Source: Thermoanaerobacter sp. (lineage in GTDB: Bacteria; Bacillota; Thermoanaerobacteria; Thermoanaerobacterales; Thermoanaerobacteraceae). From it: 64,000 bases of DNA. Shown here in pieces: positions 19,945 to 28,628 of the stretch. Each line of letters begins with the position of its first letter. Position 1 is the first letter of the stretch. A program made the position numbers and the translations under genes. The DNA lies in the NCBI GenBank assembly GCA_014896455.1, contig JADBKJ010000027.1, positions 27,969 to 91,968 on the forward strand. The letters are read 5' to 3'. The notes below the pieces were generated by a model that searched no databases, was not told the DNA's origin, and saw nothing but the letters and a program-made list of their open reading frames with translations.

Positions 19945-20628
19945 TTATTTTTTTAAAAAAGCCTCTGCTACAATCAAATCCTCGGGCGTAGTTATCTTTA
20001 TATTTCTATAGTCCCCTTCAACTACTTTTACTTTATAACCCAATCTCTCCACTAATACTGTATCATCTGTCCCCAAAAAACCATCCTCCAGTGCCTTTTG
20101 ATGAGCTTTAATAATCAAATTCCTTTCAAATACCTGAGGGGTTTGAATTGCCCATAAATATTTTCTATCAGGGGTATTTAAAATAAAATTTTTCCCATCA
20201 ACTACTTTTATAGTGTCTTTTACAGGTACTCCCAATGCTACTGCTTTATGCAAATAAGCTTCTTTTAAAGCTTTTATAACTGTTTCTTTCTCAATTAAAG
20301 GCCTTGCTCCATCATGAATTGCTATAATTTCGCAATCTACTTTTGTATTTGTAATTCCATTATAAACAGAATACTGCCTTTCACTACCTCCTTCTACTAA
20401 TTTAATTGTTTTTTTGAACATATACTTTTTTACTACATTTTCTTGGCAATATTCCATTTCTTCCTTTGATACGACAACGACAATTTCCTTAATCCAATCA
20501 ATTTCATCAAAGGTCTTGAGAGAATAATACAAAACTGGTTTACCTGCTATAGTAAGGTATACTTTATTTACTGTGTGACCCATTCTAATGCCTCTGCCTG
20601 CCGCCACTACAACTCCACTTGCATTCAT
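19945..20628 (-). CDS. ispD: 2-C-methyl-D-erythritol 4-phosphate cytidylyltransferase
   Basis: This MEP-pathway nucleotidyltransferase, about 227 residues from MNASGVVVAAGRGIRMG, couples CTP with methylerythritol phosphate. The Gly-rich GVVVAAGRGIRMG loop, AIHDGARPL and GVPVKDTIK are family signatures, and ITTPEDLIVAEAFL is the typical C-terminus. An upstream ATG would add ten residues, but the ATG chosen is at the conserved start. ispF follows beyond the hydrolase gene. Confidence 0.95.
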   Translation of the reverse strand: MNASGVVVAAGRGIRMGHTVNKVYLTIAGKPVLYYSLKTFDEIDWIKEIVVVVSKEEMEYCQENVVKKYMFKKTIKLVEGGSERQYSVYNGITNTKVDCEIIAIHDGARPLIEKETVIKALKEAYLHKAVALGVPVKDTIKVVDGKNFILNTPDRKYLWAIQTPQVFERNLIIKAHQKALEDGFLGTDDTVLVERLGYKVKVVEGDYRNIKITTPEDLIVAEAFLKK

Positions 20629-20689
20629 TTTCTCTACCTCACAAGTAAAATAATGCACACTCCAATTATATCATTTCCCTACAAAAAAA

Positions 20690-20708
20690 CACAGGTTTCC
20701 CTGCGTTT
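20690..20708 (-). terminator. terminator of yacL
   Basis: CGCAGG GAAA CCTGTG with a GNRA-like loop and a following T7 on the minus strand, overlapping the 3' end of yacL. It separates yacL from ispD. Confidence 0.65.
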
Positions 20709-20709
20709 T

Positions 20710-21813
20710 TTATATAGCCTTTTCTTGTTCAGCTTGTTTGGGCTTTGCAAATATCATCCTCCCTGCGGCAGTTTGCAAAACACTAGTAACAAGCACCTCT
20801 ATAGTATTACCTATGAATTTTTTACCACCGTCTACAACAATCATCGTGCCATCGTCCAAATAAGCAACTCCCTGCCCGGCTTCTTTGCCATCTTTAATAA
20901 CTTGCACCACCATTTCTTCTCCAGGAAGAACAATTGGTTTTACCGCATTGGAAAGTTCATTTATATTCAAAACAGGTACTCTGTGAAATTCCGCTACTTT
21001 GTTTAAATTATAATCATTAGTTATTATTTTGCCTTTTAGCATTTGGGCAAGTTTCAAAAGTTTTGTATCTACTTCTGCCGCATCAATTTCCTTATCTACA
21101 ATTTCCACTTTGATATTTAACTCATTCTGTATTTTATTTAAAACATCCAGTCCTCGTCTACCCCTATTTCTCTTTAAAGAATCAGAAGAATCCGCAATAT
21201 GCCTTAATTCCTCTAATACAAAAGCCGGAATTATTAAAGGTCCTTCAATAAAGCCTGTCTTACATATGTCAAATATTCTGCCATCTATAATTACACTGGT
21301 ATCCAAAATTTTTGGGATTCCACTATACTCGTTTTTAACAGTCTTTTGCGGTCCCAATTTTTTCATAAAGGAAAACACATTTAAAATATCTTCTTTTTTC
21401 TTTAAAGAAATTCTAATGCCTAAATACCCCAAAAATAAATTCAAAAGGATTGGCACTACTTTACCTACAATAAAAATAGAATAGAGAGGTGCGCTCAGCA
21501 AATTAGCCACAATAAGCCCTACTATTAACCCAAATGCTCCTATTAAAATTTCATCAATTGGCATATTCTGAAGTTTTGCTTCCAACCACTGTTCAAAGTC
21601 TTTCCCCCACTTTATAAATTTAGGAGAAATGACATAAAATATGATTCCACCTATTAAAGTACCTATAATATAAGCTATCACTGTTGAAAAATAATTTAAC
21701 TGTATAGACACAAAATTTTGGCCTTTTACAAGATCTAGCAAAAGCTTTATCAATTCAAAACCCGCCGCCATTCCCAGTAATCCAATTACACTTCTTATAA
21801 TTTTATACAACAC
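20710..21813 (-). CDS. yacL: membrane-anchored PIN/TRAM domain protein (YacL type)
   Basis: This protein of about 367 residues has four N-terminal transmembrane segments (residues about 5-135), a PIN nuclease-like domain ([40 protein letters not shown]) with the conserved aspartates, and a C-terminal TRAM domain ([21 protein letters not shown]). The best start is the GTG at 21811-21813, spaced correctly after GGGAGGTG; a frame-open ATG lies inside that ribosome binding site. A possible RNase; the function of the family is poorly defined. Confidence 0.9.
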   Translation of the reverse strand: MLYKIIRSVIGLLGMAAGFELIKLLLDLVKGQNFVSIQLNYFSTVIAYIIGTLIGGIIFYVISPKFIKWGKDFEQWLEAKLQNMPIDEILIGAFGLIVGLIVANLLSAPLYSIFIVGKVVPILLNLFLGYLGIRISLKKKEDILNVFSFMKKLGPQKTVKNEYSGIPKILDTSVIIDGRIFDICKTGFIEGPLIIPAFVLEELRHIADSSDSLKRNRGRRGLDVLNKIQNELNIKVEIVDKEIDAAEVDTKLLKLAQMLKGKIITNDYNLNKVAEFHRVPVLNINELSNAVKPIVLPGEEMVVQVIKDGKEAGQGVAYLDDGTMIVVDGGKKFIGNTIEVLVTSVLQTAAGRMIFAKPKQAEQEKAI

Positions 21814-22017
21814 TTTTTCACCTCCCATCTCTATTATTGGCTATTTTTCACATTATTATAAGCAGTTTGGGGGAATAATTAAAAATATTTCGCAATTTTT
21901 ACACGTATAAAGTGGTTGTTAATTACAGTATACTACTTATGTAGATGGATTGTCAATTTAACAAAAGATCAAAATTACATTAATGCTATATAATGTATTT
22001 AAATGCCATTCTAAATA

Positions 22018-22046
22018 TTGACATGGCAATGGTTTAAGTCTATAAT
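22018..22046 (+). promoter_or_regulatory. sigma-A promoter for the 22096 gene
   Basis: TTGACA (22018-22023), 17 bases, TATAAT (22041-22046). The first ATG of the open frame lies inside the promoter, which argues for the start at 22096. Confidence 0.8.
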
Positions 22047-22095
22047 AAAAGCAAGAGAAACCTTAAAAACTCATAGAACGGGAGTGGACAAAAAA

Positions 22096-22491
22096 ATGAA
22101 GGATATTATTGTAGACGACCTTCAAAACACAGTAGATGAATACCTTCTGCGCCATAGAAGTATTATGGACATACTTACAAAAATACAAGAGAGCAGTGCC
22201 CGCATAAATAGAGCTGTTGCTAAATCAGTAACCGAGTGCGGTTGCATAAGGATAAATGCTAGCAAACAAGAAACTCCCCCGGATGCAACTTTGGAAGAGG
22301 CCCACAAATATTTCAAAACCCATCTTGAAGGCCAACTCTGTGAAAACTGTAAAGAAGTTATAGAAGCAGAAATAGGTAACAATATCTTTTACATAATCGC
22401 TTTGTGTAATGTTTTAGGACTTAATTTTTACGACATACTCCTAAAAAAACACAAAGAGTTAAACACTTTAGGCATATTTAACATGTTATAA
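22096..22491 (+). CDS. conserved clostridial protein of unknown function
   Basis: 131 residues from MKDIIVDDLQNTVDEYLLRH, with GGAGTGG nine bases upstream. The sequence is largely helical. It has a VTECGCIRINASKQE segment (CGC) and a later CENCKEVIEAEIG (CxxC), which might bind a metal. I remember similar short proteins in clostridia with the same LLRHRSIMD...ASKQE pattern but no established function. It is transcribed toward radA and shares a bidirectional terminator with it. It occupies the place between radA and yacL where disA is found in many Firmicutes, but it does not resemble DisA. Confidence 0.8.
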   Translation: MKDIIVDDLQNTVDEYLLRHRSIMDILTKIQESSARINRAVAKSVTECGCIRINASKQETPPDATLEEAHKYFKTHLEGQLCENCKEVIEAEIGNNIFYIIALCNVLGLNFYDILLKKHKELNTLGIFNML

Positions 22492-22493
22492 AA

Positions 22494-22518
22494 AAGCGTC
22501 TTCCTTAGGAAGACGCTT
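22494..22518. terminator. bidirectional terminator between the 22096 gene and radA
   Basis: AAGCGTCTTCC / GGAAGACGCTT, an 11-bp perfect stem with a 3-base loop, with A-rich sequence on one side and T-rich on the other. It serves both converging genes; the radA stop lies at its edge. Confidence 0.85.
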
Positions 22519-23878
22519 ATTGTTTTATCTTTCTTAAAAAATCCATAATTTCTTTTATATCTCTTACCTTAATAATTTTTATATTCTCAAACTTTTTTAT
22601 TTCTTTTGTTTTCATCTCAGGAATAAAAACTTGAGAAAATCCCATCTTTTGTGCTTCACCTATTCGTTTATCTATATTGCTGACTCCTCTCACTTCTCCC
22701 GTCAATCCCACCTCTCCTATAAAACAAACATCTTCAGGAATAGGTATATTAAAATATCCAGAAAGAGATGAAGCAATTATTCCAAGGTCAGCAGCTGGCT
22801 CTTGAATTTTCATTCCTCCAGCCACATTTACATATGCATCAAATTGTGAAAGATTTATGCCCAGTCTTTTTTCTATAACTGCCAAAAGCAATATAAAACG
22901 ATTGTAGTCAAATCCAGTGACCATTCTTCGCGGCACTCCAAAAGTAGTCTTACATATCAAAGACTGCACTTCCATTAAAATTGGCCTCGTCCCTTGAATA
23001 GAACATACCACAGCAGTCCCTGAAACATCTTTCGTCTTATTTGAAAGAATAAATTCAGAAGGATTGCTTATCTCACAAAGCCCATCCTCCTCCATATCAA
23101 AAACTCCTATTTCGTGAGTTGCGCCAAAACGGTTTTTCACAGCCCGCAATATCCTAAAAGACTGGGTCCTATCCCCTTCAAAATACAGTACCGTGTCCAC
23201 CATATGTTCCAAAACTTTAGGACCTGCTATTGCCCCTTCTTTTGTAACATGTCCTATCAAAAAAATACTTATGTCTTTTTGCTTTGCAATCTCCATCAGC
23301 TTTTGAGTCACTTGCCTTACCTGAGACACACTTCCTGGTATTGTCTCACTTTTCTCAGTGTACATCGTCTGTATAGAATCAATAATAACAAAATCCGACT
23401 TATTCTCATCAATTTTTCTCTCTATCTCTTCTATATTTGTTTCGCACAAAAGATATATTTGTTGCTTTTCTTTCAAAATTCTATCTGCCCTCAGTTTAAT
23501 CTGTTGAATTGATTCCTCTCCTGACACATAAAGTACCTTTCTGTTATCAGAAATATTACCTGCTACTTGTAATAGCAAAGTAGACTTCCCAATTCCCGGG
23601 TCACCACCTATTAAAACAAGAGAACCCTTTACAATTCCGCCACCTAAAACCCTGTCAAACTCTTCAATCCCTGTCTTTATTCTTTCTTCTTCTGAAAAAG
23701 TTACATCTTTGAGAAGAAATATTTGCGATCTATCTTTATTTTTCCTAAAATTTTTTGAATCCTTTATCGTTTCTTCCTCAAAAGAATTCCAGCTGTCACA
23801 ATTAGGACATTTCCCCATCCATTTACTGCTTTCAAAGCCACACTCTCTACACACAAATTTTGTAGTTGATTTGGCCAT
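22517..23878 (-). CDS. radA: DNA repair protein RadA
   Basis: RadA/Sms is a RecA-like DnaB-type helicase for branch migration in recombination. In 453 residues: N-terminal zinc finger (CRECGFESSKWMGKCPNC), Walker A GGDPGIGKSTLLLQ, Walker B VIIDSIQTMY, the RadA signature KNRFG (here AVKNRFGATHEIG) and a C-terminal Lon-like domain (VNVAGGMKIQEPAADLG). It starts MAKSTTKFVCREC. It lies between the mntH gene and the small plus-strand gene. Confidence 0.96.
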   Translation of the reverse strand: MAKSTTKFVCRECGFESSKWMGKCPNCDSWNSFEEETIKDSKNFRKNKDRSQIFLLKDVTFSEEERIKTGIEEFDRVLGGGIVKGSLVLIGGDPGIGKSTLLLQVAGNISDNRKVLYVSGEESIQQIKLRADRILKEKQQIYLLCETNIEEIERKIDENKSDFVIIDSIQTMYTEKSETIPGSVSQVRQVTQKLMEIAKQKDISIFLIGHVTKEGAIAGPKVLEHMVDTVLYFEGDRTQSFRILRAVKNRFGATHEIGVFDMEEDGLCEISNPSEFILSNKTKDVSGTAVVCSIQGTRPILMEVQSLICKTTFGVPRRMVTGFDYNRFILLLAVIEKRLGINLSQFDAYVNVAGGMKIQEPAADLGIIASSLSGYFNIPIPEDVCFIGEVGLTGEVRGVSNIDKRIGEAQKMGFSQVFIPEMKTKEIKKFENIKIIKVRDIKEIMDFLRKIKQ

Positions 23879-23924
23879 ACCTCCACCATCTTTCGCAAAA
23901 TTCTCTTTTAATTATATCACACTT

Positions 23925-25190
23925 TTAAACCTCTTCCATAAAAGTGAAATACAGAAGCAGCCCATTTAAAAAGATTATTACAGAAGCTACAATTATGCCA
24001 ATGACTTTTTCAATGGGTGTGTTTACAAATTCTCCCATAAATTTTTTTTGAGAAGTAATTAAAAGCATTGGTATTATAGCCATAGGAAGTTCAAAACTTA
24101 AAATTACTTGGCTTATGATAAGGGTTTTCAAAGGGTCAATACCTAATAAAATAATTATTAGTGCTGGCATCATGGTTATAAGTCTTCTTACATTTAGTGG
24201 AATATTTAATCCTACGAAACCTTTCATTATAGTCTGTCCTGCCATTGTACCTACTGCAGATGATGACAAACCAGAAGCCAAAAGTGCAATGCCAAAAGCC
24301 CAACTGGACAAAGACCCTAACAATGGTTTTAAAGACATGTGAGCCTCTTCAATAGACTCAACCACTATGCCATTTTTATAAAAAACAGCTGCTGACACTA
24401 TTAACATAGCCGCATTTATTATAAATGCTATATTCATTGCTACTAAAATATCTATCTTTTCCATCCTCAAATGTTCCTTCTTTTCTTCTAATGTACTTCC
24501 TGTATTTCTATATTGAACTAACTGGGAATGCAAATAAATCACATGAGGCATTACTGTCGCCCCTAATATTCCCACAGCAATTAGCATAGCTTCTCCACTT
24601 GGTATAGAGGGAATTATAGTATGATACATAACTTTTCCCCAATCTGGTTTTGCCAAAAAAAGCTCAAAAGCATAAGAAAGGCTAATAATAGCAACTAAAG
24701 CAAAAATCACTATTTCAACTATCTTTTGACCATATTTTTCTAAGTAAACAATGATAAATGTGATCACTCCTGTCAAAAGGCCTGCATACATAAGAGGAAT
24801 GTGAAAAAGCAAATACAATCCTAAAGTACCACCTAAAAACTCCGCCAAATCTGTAGCCATAGCTGCTAATTCTGCTGCTATCCACAAAAACCAATTAACT
24901 TCCCTTTTAAAAATCAAATTACACATTTCCGGTAAATTGCGTCCCGTTGCAATTCCTAATTTTGCAGACATATTTTGCAAAAATATGGCCATAATATTGC
25001 TACAAAGTACCACCCATATTAAATGGTAGTTAAATATAGAACCCCCACTTATATTCGTGGCAAAATTTCCAGGATCAACATAGGCAACACTTACCACAAA
25101 AGCTGGTCCAAAATATTTTAAAACTTTTTTAAAGGTCTCACGAAAAGAAAAAAATTTTTTAGTTGCTATGATGGACCCACGATTTTCCAA
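23925..25190 (-). CDS. mntH: Mn2+/Fe2+ transporter, NRAMP family
   Basis: A proton-coupled divalent metal importer with about eleven transmembrane helices. The TM1 metal site VDPGNFATN (DPGN) and the TM6-type segment GILGATVMPHVIYLHS (MPH) are both present. A TTG at 25188-25190 follows GGGGGG by six bases and gives about 421 residues (first residues ENRGSIIATKK); a longer frame starts with another TTG that lacks a ribosome binding site. It lies just downstream of an inverted repeat suited to MntR, and its likely regulator is at 25629. Confidence 0.92.
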   Translation of the reverse strand: MENRGSIIATKKFFSFRETFKKVLKYFGPAFVVSVAYVDPGNFATNISGGSIFNYHLIWVVLCSNIMAIFLQNMSAKLGIATGRNLPEMCNLIFKREVNWFLWIAAELAAMATDLAEFLGGTLGLYLLFHIPLMYAGLLTGVITFIIVYLEKYGQKIVEIVIFALVAIISLSYAFELFLAKPDWGKVMYHTIIPSIPSGEAMLIAVGILGATVMPHVIYLHSQLVQYRNTGSTLEEKKEHLRMEKIDILVAMNIAFIINAAMLIVSAAVFYKNGIVVESIEEAHMSLKPLLGSLSSWAFGIALLASGLSSSAVGTMAGQTIMKGFVGLNIPLNVRRLITMMPALIIILLGIDPLKTLIISQVILSFELPMAIIPMLLITSQKKFMGEFVNTPIEKVIGIIVASVIIFLNGLLLYFTFMEEV

Positions 25191-25203
25191 ATAAATCCCC
25201 CCC

Positions 25204-25223
25204 AATTTAGACAAAGCTAAATT
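25204..25223. promoter_or_regulatory. putative MntR/DtxR-type operator upstream of mntH
   Basis: AATTTAG-ACAAAG-CTAAATT is a perfect 7-bp inverted repeat, TTAG...CTAA at its core as in DtxR-family operators. It ends 14 bases before the preferred mntH start. A DtxR-family regulator gene is next to mntH. Assignment is inference. Confidence 0.5.
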
Positions 25224-25275
25224 TATTTGCCTTATTTAAAATATGTGTTTCTTTTTTGTCCTGTTACATAAAAAA

Positions 25276-25298
25276 ATAACCCGCATTTACGGGTTATT
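25276..25298. terminator. terminator hairpin, left copy beside repeat element
   Basis: ATAACCCGCATTTACGGGTT and three further bases (23 bp) recur identically at 25618-25640. On the minus strand this copy has the T-run and would terminate mntR transcripts read through the repeat. Confidence 0.75.
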
Positions 25299-25302
25299 CT
25301 CG

Positions 25303-25567
25303 CAGTTTGTTGACAAAGTTAAAAAATATTCAAAGGAGATATTTTGCATCGTCGCTCCGATGTTCCAAAGCGACAAAACTAAAGCTCGACCTTCGGGCTC
25401 CGGCAGGGTACCGGGCACAATCGGCCTCCTTGCCTCAGGTGCCCGCCTTCGCCATCCATGGCTTCGGCCCTGCCTCCACCCTCAGTCTCGCTAAGTTTTG
25501 TTACCGCTTTGTAACAAGTCGCACCGATTGCAAAATATCTCCTTTGCGAAAGTTTGTCTACAGTCTG
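25303..25567 (+). repeat. GC-rich repeat element, copy A (about 265 bp)
   Basis: This sequence is repeated in inverse orientation at 47895-48156, identical over long blocks. Ends are imperfect inverted repeats (CAGTTTGTTGACAAAGTT versus CAGACTGTAGACAAACTT). Just inside lies a better palindrome: CAAAGGAGATATTTTGCA and its complement. The core is about 60% GC in an AT-rich genome and varies between copies around GGGTACC. It is an immobile-looking, MITE-like or structured element. Frames across it encode no recognisable protein. It sits between two copies of a terminator hairpin. Confidence 0.88.
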
Positions 25568-25617
25568 AGAGAGTATACGAAATACTCTCTTTTTCTCTTT
25601 CTATCTTTGCATATATT

Positions 25618-25640
25618 ATAACCCGCATTTACGGGTTATT
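25618..25640. terminator. terminator hairpin, right copy beside repeat element; overlaps mntR stop
   Basis: Second copy of the 23-bp hairpin sequence at 25276-25298. The mntR stop codon lies in it. On the minus strand it lacks the T-run, so the functional terminator of mntR is now the distant left copy. Confidence 0.7.
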
Positions 25641-26093
25641 TTTTTGATACTTTCTTTTTATTTCCGGATTTTCCTCCAAAAACCTATTAAATTTTCTCAT
25701 TTTTTCTAGCGTTTCAATAGAAATATTGTGTTCAATTAATTCTGTTTGCTCTAACAATCCTTCCTTAACCCCTAAATTTTTTAAAAATTCCTCCACAGTA
25801 GAATGCCTATCCAATAAAAACTTACCCATTTCTTTTCCCTTTTCCGTTAAACCTATCACTCCATATTTTTCATACTCCACAAATCCTAATTCCTTTAACC
25901 TCTGAAGCATTTTAGTAGTTGAAGGGGCCTTTACATTTAAAAGTTCAGAAAGAAGATTTACACGTATATATGGTTTTTTTAGACTTTCTCTATAAATCAT
26001 TTCTATATAGTCTTCCATAGCTGATGTCAGATGTTTCCTCTCATGGGAATGAATTTGGTAACCTCTTACAGTATAAAACCTATCTTTTCCCAT
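25629..26093 (-). CDS. mntR: DtxR/MntR-family metal-dependent repressor
   Basis: 154 residues with an N-terminal winged helix (YIEMIYRESLKKPYIRVNLLSELLNVKAPS, recognition part STTKMLQRLKELGFVEY) and a dimerisation/metal domain (VEEFLKNLGV, EQTELIEHNISIETLEKM) with His/Glu ligands. No SH3 domain, as in MntR. Proximity to the NRAMP gene and the TTAG/CTAA palindrome suggests it represses mntH at high Mn2+. An N-terminal extension of about 20 residues precedes the HTH. Confidence 0.85.
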   Translation of the reverse strand: MGKDRFYTVRGYQIHSHERKHLTSAMEDYIEMIYRESLKKPYIRVNLLSELLNVKAPSTTKMLQRLKELGFVEYEKYGVIGLTEKGKEMGKFLLDRHSTVEEFLKNLGVKEGLLEQTELIEHNISIETLEKMRKFNRFLEENPEIKRKYQKNNP

Positions 26094-26151
26094 ATGCTCA
26101 CACCTTTTTTAATGCTTCAATAGCATATATATTATCTTTAAATAAAAAAAA

Positions 26152-26172
26152 GACTTAGCACGAGGCTAAGCC
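26152..26172 (-). terminator. terminator of the ctsR-clpC operon
   Basis: GGCTTAGC-CTCGT-GCTAAGTC with a G-U pair, followed on the minus strand by T8. It overlaps the clpC stop. Confidence 0.8.
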
Positions 26173-28616
26173 TTTTGCACAGCATCTTTTTTTACAAAGT
26201 CTATTTTACCATCTTTAGCAGTTACAATAAGTTCATCTCCTGGTTTGACTTCCCCTTGCAACATCAATTCTGATAATTGATTCTCTACAATTCTTTGTAT
26301 AACTCTTCTTAAAGGCCTTGCACCGTAATTGGGGTCATATCCTTGTTTGATAATTTCCTCTTTGGCTTCAGTAGCAAACTCCAATTTAATGTTGTTTTCT
26401 TTTAGTCTATTATTCAATTCTTTAATCATTATATCAGCAATCTTTTCAATATCTTCTTTTGAGAGTTGATGAAATACAATTATCTCATCCACCCTATTTA
26501 AGAATTCAGGTCTAAAGGTCTTTCTCAACTCTGTCATCAATGTTTCTTTTATTTTGTCATAAGAGGCTTTGTCTTCTTTTTCTTGAGGCATAAATCCTAA
26601 GGTAGATTGCTTTTTCAAAAGTTCTGCCCCCACATTTGATGTCATGATTATAACTGTATTTTTAAAGTCCACAGTTCTACCTTTTGAATCTGTGAGTCGT
26701 CCATCTTCTAATATTTGAAGGAGAACGTTAAACACGTCAGGATGCGCTTTTTCAATTTCATCCAGCAAGATTACTGAATAAGGCTTTCTTCTTACTTTTT
26801 CTGTTAATTGTCCTCCTTCTTCAAAACCTACATATCCTGGAGGTGAACCGATAAGTTTAGATACAGTGTGTCTTTCCATATATTCTGACATATCAAGCCT
26901 AATCATAGCATTTTCGTCACCAAAAAGAGCTTCTGCCAAAGCCTTTGTAAGTTCTGTTTTACCAACACCAGTAGGACCCAAGAAGATAAAGGAACCTATT
27001 GGCCTTTTTGGATCTTTTAAGCCTACTCTTGCCCTTCTTATAGCTCTTGCCACTGCTTCTACTGCTTCATCTTGTCCTATAACTCTTTCATGCAATACCT
27101 CCTCCAAGTGGAGCAATCTCTCTGATTCCTCTTCAGCTAACTTTTTAACAGGTATTCCTGTCCACAGAGATACGACTTGTGCGATTTCTTCAGGTCCTAC
27201 ACTTTTTTCATTAGAAAAAGAATTTTGTTGCCATTTAGCTTTTAATTTTTCTAATTCTTCTCTCAATTTTTGTTCTTCATCTCTTATTTTTGCAGCTTTT
27301 TCGTATTCTTGAGTTCTTATTGCTTCTTCCTTTTCTTTTATAAGGTCATTGATTTTATCTTCCAGTTCTTTTATCTCTGGAGGAGCTGTCACTGTCTTTA
27401 ACCTTACGCGAGAAGCTGCTTCATCAATTAAATCGATAGCTTTATCAGGTAAAAATCTATCTGCAATATATCTGTGAGAAAGTTTAGCTGCTGCTTCTAA
27501 AGCTTCGTCAGTAATTTTAACCCTATGATGGGCTTCATACTTATCTCTCAAGCCCTTTAATATCTCAATAGTCTCCTCTACAGTTGGTTCATCTACAATT
27601 ATTGGTTGGAATCGTCTTTCTAATGCAGAGTCTCTTTCTACATATTTTCTGTACTCATCCAAAGTGGTAGCTCCAACTACTTGAATTTCACCTCTTGCAA
27701 GTACCGGTTTTAGAATATTTGATGCATCTATTGCACCTTCTGCTGCACCTGCTCCTATCAAAGTATGCATCTCATCTATAAATAGTATCACATTTCCTGC
27801 TTTTATAACCTCATTTAATACTGTTTTTAACCTATCTTCAAATTCGCCTCTATACTTTGTACCTGCTACCATAGAAGCCATGTCTAAAGTTACAACTCTT
27901 TTATCTTTCAAAATTTCAGGAATTTCTCCTTCTACAATCTTTTGCGCAAGACCTTCTACAATAGCAGTTTTACCGACACCCGGTTCACCTATTAGGACAG
28001 GGTTATTCTTTGTCCTTCTGCTTAAGATTTGTATAACTCTTTCAATCTCTTTTTCTCTTCCTATTACAGGGTCAAGTTTGCCGTCTCTTGCAAGCTCAGT
28101 TAAATCTCTTCCAAATTGATTTAAAGTAGGTGTATTGGTATTTTTAACTTTTGCAGCCTTTGCAGGTCCTCCTGCAGGCTCTTCATTAAGCATTTTTACA
28201 ATCTCCTCTCTCACCCTATTGAAATCTATACCTTGTTCCATTAAAATTCTTACAGCAACTCCCTCGCCTTCTCTTAAAAGTCCTAACAAAATATGCTCTG
28301 TCCCTACATAGCTGGTATTAAATCTCCTTGCTTCACTAAGACTTAGCTCTAGTACTCTTTTTGCCCGAGGGGTATAACCTACAACGTCCCCTGGAATATT
28401 TCCCATTCCAATCAAAGACAATACCTTCTCTCTTATAGTTTCATAAGTTACTCCCAGTTTTTTTAAAACTCTTGCTGCAATTCCTTCATCTTCTTTTAAC
28501 AATCCTAATAAAATGTGTTCTGTCCCTACATAGTTATGATAAAAAGACCTTGCTTCCTCTTGGGCCAAATAAAGAGCTTTTTGAGCTCTTTCTGTAAATC
28601 TTCCAAACATCGCCAT
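26166..28616 (-). CDS. clpC: ATP-dependent Clp protease ATP-binding subunit ClpC
   Basis: An HSP100 unfoldase of about 816 residues that feeds ClpP. Two N-terminal Clp repeats (residues about 1-145), AAA-1 with Walker [10 protein letters not shown], a middle segment with a UVR-like helix ([20 protein letters not shown]), AAA-2 with Walker [10 protein letters not shown] and the sensor region, and a C-terminal D2-small domain ([20 protein letters not shown]). The start after AGGAGGTG is [15 protein letters not shown]. McsB-marked proteins are delivered to it. Confidence 0.96.
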   Translation of the reverse strand: MAMFGRFTERAQKALYLAQEEARSFYHNYVGTEHILLGLLKEDEGIAARVLKKLGVTYETIREKVLSLIGMGNIPGDVVGYTPRAKRVLELSLSEARRFNTSYVGTEHILLGLLREGEGVAVRILMEQGIDFNRVREEIVKMLNEEPAGGPAKAAKVKNTNTPTLNQFGRDLTELARDGKLDPVIGREKEIERVIQILSRRTKNNPVLIGEPGVGKTAIVEGLAQKIVEGEIPEILKDKRVVTLDMASMVAGTKYRGEFEDRLKTVLNEVIKAGNVILFIDEMHTLIGAGAAEGAIDASNILKPVLARGEIQVVGATTLDEYRKYVERDSALERRFQPIIVDEPTVEETIEILKGLRDKYEAHHRVKITDEALEAAAKLSHRYIADRFLPDKAIDLIDEAASRVRLKTVTAPPEIKELEDKINDLIKEKEEAIRTQEYEKAAKIRDEEQKLREELEKLKAKWQQNSFSNEKSVGPEEIAQVVSLWTGIPVKKLAEEESERLLHLEEVLHERVIGQDEAVEAVARAIRRARVGLKDPKRPIGSFIFLGPTGVGKTELTKALAEALFGDENAMIRLDMSEYMERHTVSKLIGSPPGYVGFEEGGQLTEKVRRKPYSVILLDEIEKAHPDVFNVLLQILEDGRLTDSKGRTVDFKNTVIIMTSNVGAELLKKQSTLGFMPQEKEDKASYDKIKETLMTELRKTFRPEFLNRVDEIIVFHQLSKEDIEKIADIMIKELNNRLKENNIKLEFATEAKEEIIKQGYDPNYGARPLRRVIQRIVENQLSELMLQGEVKPGDELIVTAKDGKIDFVKKDAVQKA

Positions 28617-28628
28617 AATAAACACCTC

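Noticed and set aside
22018..22095. N-terminal extension of the 22096 gene beginning at the earlier ATG
   Set aside because: The proposed start codon lies inside a TTGACA-17-TATAAT promoter, so it would precede the transcript.
25307..25621. 104-codon frame across repeat A, with a similar frame across repeat B
   Set aside because: The two frames share LTKLKNIQRRYFASSLRCS and FVTSR.DCKISPLRKFVYSLR, but only because the DNA is a repeat. They lack a ribosome binding site, extend into unrelated flanks and contain variable cores with frameshifts.
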